Shown here in pieces: positions 1 to 5,503 of a stretch of 6,847 bases of DNA. Both the position numbers and the translations under genes were made by a program. The DNA comes from Myxococcales bacterium (GTDB lineage Bacteria > Myxococcota_A > UBA9160 > SMWR01). Location of the stretch: contig JACZXC010000156.1 of NCBI GenBank assembly GCA_022571825.1, positions 1-6,847 on the forward strand. Direction: 5' to 3'. The notes under the pieces were generated by a model. The model was not told the DNA's origin and did not search any database. It worked only from the letters and a program-made list of their open reading frames with translations. Numbering within the stretch: the stretch's first letter is position 1; each line of letters starts with the position of its first letter.

Positions 1-165
1 GTTCGCAGCGCCCGGCTTCTTCTTCATGCGCGCCGCCATCTTCTTCATGAAGGCCAGGCGCGCCGCCTTGTAGACCTCGTGATACTTGGAGGCGAGCTGC
101 CCCAGGACCGCTTCGTCCTTGATCAACACATGGGAATCGGCGGAAACAATGCGCTCCCGGGCCAT
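1..165 (-). CDS. Amidohydrolase family protein (metal-dependent hydrolase), N-terminal part
   Basis: The first 55 codons of a gene that continues past the left edge. The protein begins MARERIVSADSHVLIKDEAV. The ADSHV segment just after the start matches the first beta strand of the amidohydrolase-2 (TIM-barrel) superfamily, where the Asp-x-His motif supplies a metal ligand. A lysine-rich stretch at residues 41-50 (KKMAARMKKK) follows, probably surface helix. The ATG at 165 has a strong Shine-Dalgarno, GGAGGA, about 6 nt upstream. A second ATG at 170 lies in another frame and yields only 15 codons. The gene is divergent from the hydrolase-cyclase gene. Members of this family are common in catabolic clusters of environmental bacteria as hydrolases, hydratases or decarboxylases. 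The catalytic barrel is outside the window, so the reaction cannot be assigned. Confidence 0.72.
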   Translation of the reverse strand, partial: MARERIVSADSHVLIKDEAVLGQLASKYHEVYKAARLAFMKKMAARMKKKPGAAN

Positions 166-244
166 GGCATTCCTCCGACGGGTGGGGGGCAGTCCCAGGC
201 GGGAAGCTGCCGGGTTTTTCGGGTCAGTTCGAAATCTGGCACCG

Positions 245-263
245 GAATCTGACGCTATGTCAA
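245..263 (-). promoter_or_regulatory. Possible promoter/operator element upstream of the left-edge amidohydrolase
   Basis: On the minus strand a perfect -35-like TTGACA lies at 263-258. It overlaps a short inverted repeat, TGAC-N5-GTCA, at 250-262. No convincing -10 follows at 16-18 nt. The adjoining 10-mer GAATCTGACG (plus-strand 245-254) recurs upstream of the Rieske operon at 4913-4922. I see the motif directly; the regulatory role is inferred. The rest of the 166-406 divergent gap holds no feature I can support. Confidence 0.3.
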
Positions 264-395
264 CTCATCATACTCACGCCGAGTACTGAAGTCTATTGCC
301 GATCGCACCGGGAGATACTGTCAATTGTTGTGGAACGTCGACTGACAGACCCTGATCGACGACTTCGTGGCTTGAGGTCTCTGGAGTTTTGAGCC

Positions 396-399
396 AGGA
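396..399 (+). promoter_or_regulatory. Ribosome binding site deciding the ATG start of the hydrolase-cyclase
   Basis: AGGA lies 7 nt before the ATG at 407, a normal spacing. The in-frame TTG at 389 has its only purine-rich candidate, GGAG at 383-386, just 2 nt away, which is too close. The ATG is therefore preferred, and the encoded N-terminus (MRPPIQYAKSGDLQIAYQV) begins where I would expect this family to begin. Confidence 0.5.
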
Positions 400-406
400 T
401 CAATCC

Positions 407-1738
407 ATGCGCCCCCCGATCCAGTACGCGAAGAGCGGCGACCTCCAGATCGCCTACCAGGTCCTGGGCGAGGGACCCCTCGATCTCGTCTTCGTCCCCC
501 CCTTCCTCTGGCACCTCGAGTACTGCTGGGAAGACTCGGCTATCTCGCGCTTCCTAGAGCGCCTCGCCTCCTTCTCGCGGCTGGTCCTCTTCGACAAGCG
601 AGGCATGGGCCTCTCGGACCGCTTCGAAGGGGTGGCGACGCTGGAAGAGCGCATGGACGACGTCCGGGCGGTGATGGACGCGGTCGGCCTCGAGCGCGCG
701 GCCCTCTTCGGAGTCTCCGAAGGGGGTCCGATGTCGCTGCTCTTTGCGGCCACCTACCCCGAGCGGGTCCAGGCGCTCGCGCTCTGCGCAGTCTTCGCGA
801 GGACGAAGCGGGCGCCGGACTACCCGTGGGGCGTAACATCAGAATGGGTGGAGGAATTCGCGGCCGGCTTGAAGGAGCACTGGGGGCGAGACGGGCTCAT
901 GGCTCCGCTCGTCGCACCCGAGCTGCGGAGCGACCCGAACGCCCTCGAGTTCTGGGCGCGCTTCGAGCGCAACTGCGCGAGTCCCGGCACGGCCCTCGCA
1001 ATGATGCGGATGGGTCTCGAGATCGACGTGCGGCCGGTGCTTTCCACCATCCACGTCCCCACCCTCGTCGTGCACCACACGGATGACCCAATCGTCCCGG
1101 TGGGCGGTGCGCGCTACCTGGCGGAGCAGATTCCAAGCGCGCGCTTCGTCGAGCTGCCCGGGGACGCCCACTCGGTATTCCACGTCGACCTGGATGCTCT
1201 CCTCGGCGAGGTTCAGGAGTTCCTGACCGGGACGCGTCCGGTGCTGGAGCCGAATCGGGTCCTGGCCACGGTCCTCTTCACCGACATCGTCGACTCGACG
1301 CGGCGTGCCGCCGAACTCGGGGATCGGCGCTGGCGCGAGGTTCTCGAGAGCCATCACGCCATCGTGCGTCGCGAGCTCGTGCGCTTCCAGGGCCGCGAGG
1401 TCGATACGGCCGGGGACGGGTTCCTCGCCGTCTTCGACGGGCCGGGGCGCGCCATCCGCTGCGCCGCGGCGATCCGCACGGCCGTCCAGCCTCTCGGCAT
1501 CGAGGTTCGCGCCGGGCTTCACACCGGCGAGTGCGAACGGATGGGCGAGAAGATCGGCGGGATCGCGGTCCACATCGGCGCCCGCGTGGCTTCGAGCGCC
1601 GAGCGAGGCGAGGTGCGGGTATCGAGCACCGTCAAGGACCTGGTCGTGGGCTCGGGCATCGAGTTCGCCGACCGCGGCCACCACGTGCTCAAGGGTGTTC
1701 CAGGGAAGTGGCAGCTCTTCAGCGTGGCATCGGCGTGA
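407..1738 (+). CDS. Alpha/beta hydrolase fused to a class III adenylate/guanylate cyclase domain
   Basis: A 443-residue two-domain protein, with no signal peptide or membrane segment seen. Residues about 15-270 form an alpha/beta hydrolase. The nucleophile elbow is GVSEGG (102-107, Ser104), the likely acid is Asp227 in HTDDPIVP, and the histidine is His255 in GDAHSVF. Residues about 284-443 form a class III nucleotide cyclase homology domain. FTDIVDST (291-298) carries metal Asp293, TAGDGF (334-339) carries metal Asp337, and GIAVHIGARV holds the transition-state Arg393. The positions that usually read purine identity (Lys and Asp) appear to be Asp333 and Lys382, and the usual Asn is His389, so ATP or GTP use is uncertain. 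This fusion is widespread in actinobacteria and deltaproteobacteria and is thought to couple small-molecule sensing or hydrolysis to cyclic nucleotide signalling. A TTG at 389 is an alternative start, six codons upstream. Confidence 0.9.
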   Translation: MRPPIQYAKSGDLQIAYQVLGEGPLDLVFVPPFLWHLEYCWEDSAISRFLERLASFSRLVLFDKRGMGLSDRFEGVATLEERMDDVRAVMDAVGLERAALFGVSEGGPMSLLFAATYPERVQALALCAVFARTKRAPDYPWGVTSEWVEEFAAGLKEHWGRDGLMAPLVAPELRSDPNALEFWARFERNCASPGTALAMMRMGLEIDVRPVLSTIHVPTLVVHHTDDPIVPVGGARYLAEQIPSARFVELPGDAHSVFHVDLDALLGEVQEFLTGTRPVLEPNRVLATVLFTDIVDSTRRAAELGDRRWREVLESHHAIVRRELVRFQGREVDTAGDGFLAVFDGPGRAIRCAAAIRTAVQPLGIEVRAGLHTGECERMGEKIGGIAVHIGARVASSAERGEVRVSSTVKDLVVGSGIEFADRGHHVLKGVPGKWQLFSVASA

Positions 1739-1787
1739 GGGCTCCTCTGGCTTCGCGACCTGTCACGCAGCCCAGGGCAGTGGCACG

Positions 1788-1840
1788 AGGATCTCGATCA
1801 AGTCGGCCAATTCGGCAGGGTCCTGCTTCCGTGAGATCCT
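1788..1840. repeat. Inverted repeat between convergent genes (possible terminator stem)
   Basis: Perfect 8-bp arms AGGATCTC (1788-1795) and GAGATCCT (1833-1840) flank a 37-nt loop that contains a smaller GCC/GGC palindrome. It lies in the 136-nt gap between the stop of the cyclase gene and the stop of the acyl-CoA dehydrogenase gene, where a bidirectional terminator would be expected. There is no T-run after either arm and the loop is long, so a canonical intrinsic terminator is not supported. Confidence 0.25.
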
Positions 1841-1874
1841 GCGGACGGGCACCGGCGGCTAGCGGATCGATTCG

Positions 1875-3065
1875 TCAGCGGGGAAGTCCGAGAACGCGTT
1901 CGGCGATGATGTTGCGCTGCACCTCGGAGGTGCCCGCGTAGATCGTCGCCGCTCGACTCCACAGCAGCTCATGGCTCCAGTGTCCATTGTCGATGGCATC
2001 GGGATCGTCATGGAGCAGCAACCCGCGCGGACCCAGGATTTCCACGGCGAGTTCCTTGACACGCTGGTCGAGTTCGCTCCAACCGAGCTTGAGTGTCGAT
2101 CCACCGGGCCCGGGAGACCCGGTGCGTTCGATCTGAGAGGCGTTTCGGTAGGCGCTTACGCCCAGGGCCGTCAATTCGATCGTGACCCGCGCGATCCGCT
2201 GGCGAATCACAGGGTCGTCGCAGGCCATGCCACCCCGCCGGGGAACCCGCCGGGCCAGATCTTGCAGCCAGGCGATTTCCGCTTTTAGGCGCGCGTGGGG
2301 AGATGCGGAGACCCTCTCGTGGGAGAGCGTGTCGATGATGACGCTCCAACCGCCGCCGATCTCGCCCACCACATTGTCCACGGGCACGCGCACCTTGTCG
2401 AAGAACACCTCGTTGAACCAGGACTCGCCGGTCATCTCGACGAGGGGGCGGACATCGATTCCCGGGGTCTTCATGTCCACGAGCAGGAACGTGAGTCCGT
2501 CGTGCTTGCGCTCGACCTCGGAATCCGTCCGGACCACGAGTATACACCAATCGGAGTATAGAGCAAAGCTCGTCCAGATTTTCTGACCGGTCACGATGAT
2601 CTCATCGCCCCGAACCTCGCCGCGCGTGCGCAGCGCCGCGAGATCGGAGCCCGCGTTCGGCTCGGAGAAGCCCTGACACCAGACTTCGTCGCCAGACAGG
2701 ATCGGCGCCAGGAAGCGCTTCTGCTGCCACGGCTTTCCGCAGCCGATCAGGACCGGTCCGGTGAGGGTGATCCCAACGCTGATGCTCATCTGGTCCGGCG
2801 CCCAGGCTCGCGCGTACTCCTCGCTCCAGATCATCTGATCCAGAATGCCGGCGCCGCGACCGCCGTGCTCGACCGGCCAGGCGAGCCCCGCCCAGCCCCC
2901 CTGGTACAGCACGCGCTGCCACTCTTTGGCGAAGCCGAATCGCTCGGCGGGGATCTCGGGACCGCGTTTGCCGGGGGCTCCCCAACCCGGCGGCAGGTTC
3001 TTCTGGAGCCAACTGCGCACCTCCATTCGGAAGCGCTGCTGCTCCGGGCTATCGCGAAACTCCAC
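1875..3065 (-). CDS. Acyl-CoA dehydrogenase (FadE-like)
   Basis: A 396-residue FAD-dependent acyl-CoA dehydrogenase, full length for the family, predicted to form the alpha,beta double bond of a CoA thioester in the cytoplasm and pass electrons to ETF. The N-terminal helical domain begins EFRDSPEQQRFRMEVRSWL. The middle domain has the FAD/substrate signature WCQGFSEPNAGSD (129-141) and TGQKIWTS (159-166). The C-terminal domain has VEILGPRG (341-348) and ends TSEVQRNIIAERVLGLPR. The usual medium-chain catalytic Glu (IYEGT) is Ala377 here (IYAGT). Glu250 in SHERVS aligns with the helix-G Glu used by isovaleryl-CoA and long-chain dehydrogenases and could be the base. The start is GTG, 6 nt after the stop of the upstream gene, without a clear Shine-Dalgarno, so translational coupling is likely. 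It is the last gene of the operon. The acyl substrate is unknown, and a ring- or side-chain-derived CoA ester is plausible from context. Confidence 0.93.
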   Translation of the reverse strand: MEFRDSPEQQRFRMEVRSWLQKNLPPGWGAPGKRGPEIPAERFGFAKEWQRVLYQGGWAGLAWPVEHGGRGAGILDQMIWSEEYARAWAPDQMSISVGITLTGPVLIGCGKPWQQKRFLAPILSGDEVWCQGFSEPNAGSDLAALRTRGEVRGDEIIVTGQKIWTSFALYSDWCILVVRTDSEVERKHDGLTFLLVDMKTPGIDVRPLVEMTGESWFNEVFFDKVRVPVDNVVGEIGGGWSVIIDTLSHERVSASPHARLKAEIAWLQDLARRVPRRGGMACDDPVIRQRIARVTIELTALGVSAYRNASQIERTGSPGPGGSTLKLGWSELDQRVKELAVEILGPRGLLLHDDPDAIDNGHWSHELLWSRAATIYAGTSEVQRNIIAERVLGLPR

Positions 3066-3071
3066 GCGCGG

Positions 3072-3890
3072 TCAGCCGTTCTGCGCGGCGAAGAAGAGAT
3101 CGTTGGCGTTCGTGTAGAGAAACTTGTCGAGTACGCCGTCGCGTAGGTCGAGCTGCACCGCTTCCTTGAGGCACCGCTCCATCTGAATCGCGGGATGATC
3201 CGAGGCGAAGATCACCTTTCCCTGACCGCGCGTGTTCATGAAATGGATCAGCTCCGGCGGGAAGTATTTGGGCAGATAAGCCGAGGTCATCATGTAGAGA
3301 TTGGGGTACTTGAGCATCAGGCGGCACGCCTCATTCCACCAGGGATCCGCGCCGTGGGCCATCACGAGCTTGAGCTCGGGGAAGTAGAGGCACACCTTGT
3401 CCAGGTGCATGGGATGCTGGCACTCCCCCGGCACTGGCGGCCCGGGAATGCCCGTATTGATCGTGATCGGAAGGCCCAGCTCAACGCATTTCGTGTAGAT
3501 CGGGTAGTAGATGGCATCGTTCGGCGGAACGTCCAGGTAGAAGGGTGTGATGCGCGCGAGCACGCCGTGATGCTCTCGGGTGAAGGCCTCGATGGCGCGC
3601 ACGGCCTTCATGCCCTTGCGCGGGTCGACATGGCAGCTGAGGGCGAAGCGATCCGGCCGCGCCTGGGCAAACGAGAGAACCTGCTCCTCGGGGCGATGGA
3701 CGTCGGTGGTCAGGATTGCCTTCTCGATGCCGAGGGTATCCATCGTCCTCAGCATTTCTTCGATCGAGTAGTTTCGGAAGAAGTCCTCGCCCTGCCTGAA
3801 GTAGTTCTCGGCCACCTCCTTCAGGTAATTCGGGCGGCCCATGGCGCCCATGTTCACGTTGACCCAACAGTCGATCGCCCGCACCGTCAT
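3072..3890 (-). CDS. Amidohydrolase-2 family protein with altered metal-ligand positions
   Basis: A 272-residue TIM-barrel protein of the amidohydrolase-2 (ACMSD/decarboxylase-like) group. It begins MTVRAIDCWVNVNMG. Where family members have Asp-x-His-x-His, this one has Asp7-Cys-Trp9-Val-Asn11. The strand-5 His (usual IHTG) is Asn145 (ITINTG). The strand-6 His179 (VMAHGADPWW) and strand-8 Asp231 (IFASDHP) are kept. Classical metal binding is thus doubtful, and the protein may use a different active site, bind another ligand, or be non-catalytic. The ATG has GAGG 5 nt upstream. It lies 22 nt after the Rieske gene and 6 nt before the acyl-CoA dehydrogenase, in the same operon. No signal peptide is seen, so it is probably cytoplasmic. 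The fold assignment is firm; the reaction is not. Confidence 0.85.
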   Translation of the reverse strand: MTVRAIDCWVNVNMGAMGRPNYLKEVAENYFRQGEDFFRNYSIEEMLRTMDTLGIEKAILTTDVHRPEEQVLSFAQARPDRFALSCHVDPRKGMKAVRAIEAFTREHHGVLARITPFYLDVPPNDAIYYPIYTKCVELGLPITINTGIPGPPVPGECQHPMHLDKVCLYFPELKLVMAHGADPWWNEACRLMLKYPNLYMMTSAYLPKYFPPELIHFMNTRGQGKVIFASDHPAIQMERCLKEAVQLDLRDGVLDKFLYTNANDLFFAAQNG

Positions 3891-3912
3891 CTCCGCCTCG
3901 CTCGGCGACCCG

Positions 3913-4881
3913 TCACTCGGCGCGCTGGGCCGCCTCGAGGTCTTCTTCGCTGAAAAACTGGCGCCACCAGCTCCGATATACGCCGAACGCGCCGTCGCCG
4001 TCGCACAGCAGCGGCTGCGCGTAGTACTTCTTGTTCTCCCAGATCGGGATGTCCTCGGACATCTGCTTCTCGAGATCCTTGATGATGGCGTTGCCGACGC
4101 CCAGCGCTGCCTTCTTGTCGCCGGACGTGTTCACGGTGTACGCGAAGCTCGTGTCGGTGAACTCTTCGTCGATGGGTGTTGAGGTGTTCACCATGATCGT
4201 CTCGACAATGCCGGTGAGGTGAACCGTCTGGAAGCCGGGTCCGAAGTCCGTGGTGTCGATGCCCCCGTCGACGGTGCCGCGCGGCGTGGCGAGCTTCATC
4301 CGCGACCGGCAGCGGAGGATATGACCGTCGACTTCGGTCTCGGTCACGGGCGTGGTCTTGGTCCCGTGGACGTAGCGGAAATGCACCTGATCCACGGCGT
4401 TCTCGTTCATATCGATCCAGCGCGCCCGGACCCGCCAGCGGCGGATCTCCAGGGGGCTCCAATCCGGATCACCGATCTGGGTCAGCTCGGGAAGCTCGAA
4501 GCTGGGCGGCTCGCCGCGAGCGTGGTACCACACGAAGATGATTCCATTCCGCTCCAGGACGGGCCACGAGCGCATCCGAGCCCGACTGGGAATCCGCTGG
4601 GCGTAGGGAATGTCGATGCAGCGGCCATCGCCGTCCCAACACCAGTTGTGAAACGGGCAGCGCAGGCCACTTCCCTCGACGCGCCCGCCGTAGCCCAGGT
4701 GCGCGCCCAGGTGGCGGCAGTGCGCGTCGAGCAGATGGGGCGCACCCGCCTCGTCTCGGAAGAGCACGAGGTCCCGGCCGAAGTAGAACAGGGGCGCTAC
4801 GTCGCCCACCTCGAACTCGCGGGAGTACGCGATCCGAAACCACCCGTTCGGATAGGCCGGAAAGGGATAGCGCGAACCCAT
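3913..4881 (-). CDS. Rieske [2Fe-2S] non-heme iron oxygenase, KshA/cholesterol-desaturase-like
   Basis: A 322-residue terminal oxygenase subunit expected to activate O2 with electrons from a separate ferredoxin reductase, which is not encoded here. The N-terminus (YPNGWFRIAYSREFEVGDV) leads into a Rieske domain with cluster ligands Cys55-x-His57 and Cys75-x2-His78 (CRHLGAH and CPFHNW). The catalytic domain has NAVDQVHFRYVH: Asp164 as the inter-subunit electron bridge, and His167 and His172 as iron ligands. Asp277 in EDIPIWENK is the likely third ligand. The tail (IWENKKYYAQPLLCDGDGAF) resembles 3-ketosteroid 9-alpha-hydroxylase KshA, and the N-terminal half also resembles DAF-36/Neverland cholesterol 7-desaturase. 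A steroid-like or other polycyclic substrate is therefore plausible but unproven. An ATG at 4881 with GGGGAGGA about 5 nt upstream is chosen over a longer frame reaching 5028, whose added segment is Arg/Ser-rich and overlaps the upstream inverted repeat. First gene of a three-gene operon. Confidence 0.93.
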   Translation of the reverse strand: MGSRYPFPAYPNGWFRIAYSREFEVGDVAPLFYFGRDLVLFRDEAGAPHLLDAHCRHLGAHLGYGGRVEGSGLRCPFHNWCWDGDGRCIDIPYAQRIPSRARMRSWPVLERNGIIFVWYHARGEPPSFELPELTQIGDPDWSPLEIRRWRVRARWIDMNENAVDQVHFRYVHGTKTTPVTETEVDGHILRCRSRMKLATPRGTVDGGIDTTDFGPGFQTVHLTGIVETIMVNTSTPIDEEFTDTSFAYTVNTSGDKKAALGVGNAIIKDLEKQMSEDIPIWENKKYYAQPLLCDGDGAFGVYRSWWRQFFSEEDLEAAQRAE

Positions 4882-4912
4882 GCTGTCCTCCCCGTTCTCG
4901 ACCCTTTCTCCC

Positions 4913-4922
4913 GAATCTGACG
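4913..4922 (-). promoter_or_regulatory. Shared 10-mer upstream of the Rieske operon
   Basis: GAATCTGACG (plus-strand reading) lies 31 nt upstream of the Rieske start codon. The same 10-mer is found at 245-254 upstream of the left-edge amidohydrolase, in the same orientation relative to the gene. The wider context matches as GAATCTGACG-N-T-N3-TCA-N-C. A common regulator or promoter class is inferred, not shown. Confidence 0.3.
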
Positions 4923-4924
4923 AT

Positions 4925-4947
4925 CCATCAGCTACTTTATCTGATGG
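4925..4947. promoter_or_regulatory. Inverted repeat, candidate operator of the Rieske operon
   Basis: Perfect 7-bp arms CCATCAG and CTGATGG flank a 9-nt AT-rich spacer (CTACTTTAT). The repeat lies 43 nt upstream of the Rieske start codon and 13 nt past the stop of the membrane-protein remnant. Size and symmetry suit a dimeric repressor of TetR or similar type. It has no T-run on either side, so an intrinsic terminator is less likely. No regulator gene is adjacent. The role is inferred. Confidence 0.4.
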
Positions 4948-4960
4948 GGTGCCCCAACGG

Positions 4961-5503
4961 CTACCCAACGGGAAGGCCCGCCGCCGGCGCGCGCACAGCG
5001 AAGCCATAGGCGATGAAGGCCCCGGCATAGCAGATTGCGCCGGCCCAGTAGGAGGCCGAGATCCCGTAGGCCAGCGCGATCGCGACTCCTCCCACCGAGG
5101 CGAAGACGGACATCGCTCCGTTGATGGCCCACAGCCAAGCGGTCAAGCGGCTCGCCTTCTCCGAGGCGAGCTGCATTCCCAGAGGAAAGGCCATCCCCAT
5201 GAAGAAGCCCAGGGGCGCGATCATCGCCGTGGCGACGGCGATTCGCACAGGCGTGGCCGCGTCCCGATACGCGCTCACGGCCACCGGGGTCGAGATGCCG
5301 AAGACGACCAGAGCCGCCAGGAGACCGAACCCACACGCGGCGGCGGCGAAGCGTCGAGAGCGCTGGAGCGCCGATTGCATGAACAGGCTTCCCAGCCCGC
5401 TCGCCAGGAGCAGAGAGGAGAGAACCACGGAGAGCCCGTAGGTGGGGTGGCCCAGAAAGACCGTCAGCCTCTGAGCCTGCGAGAAGCGGGGCGAGGGTTC
5501 GAC
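4961..5503 (-). pseudogene. 5'-truncated membrane protein remnant, C-terminus of a spermine-synthase-like multi-TM protein
   Basis: An open frame of 180 codons ending in TAG, with about five predicted hydrophobic helices: near residues 22-42, 52-75, 86-110, 123-145 and 150-172. The segments FLGHPTYGLSVVLSSLLLASGLGS and PLGFFMGMAFPLGMQ (shown here in pieces of the frame) look like the C-terminal membrane part of large spermidine/spermine-synthase-like membrane proteins of several hundred residues. Recognisable homology begins right after the TAA of the preceding gene, and no normal start codon precedes it. The first usable start, GTG at 5428, falls inside the first helix and has no Shine-Dalgarno. 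The synthase fold and N-terminal helices are absent. I read it as a remnant left by a deletion. A short expressed membrane protein of 155 residues starting at 5428 remains possible. Confidence 0.55.

Noticed and set aside
292..346. Plus-strand sigma-70 promoter for the hydrolase-cyclase gene
   Set aside because: TTGCCG at 296-301 and later TTGTTG/CTGACA hexamers lack a -10 at suitable spacing.
839..1684. Minus-strand open frame of 281 codons
   Set aside because: Antisense to the hydrolase-cyclase gene with its conserved catalytic motifs; no domain is visible in the product.
1786..1842. Intrinsic terminator between the convergent genes
   Set aside because: The 8-bp stem has a 37-nt loop and no T-run on either strand, so I list it only as an inverted repeat.
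3195..3953. Plus-strand open frame of 252 codons
   Set aside because: Antisense to the amidohydrolase gene; the product has no recognisable family features.
4882..5028. N-terminal extension of the Rieske oxygenase to a start at 5028
   Set aside because: The extension would include the inverted repeat and shared motif, overlaps the end of the membrane remnant, and is Arg/Ser-rich. The ATG at 4881 has a strong Shine-Dalgarno and matches the family N-terminus.
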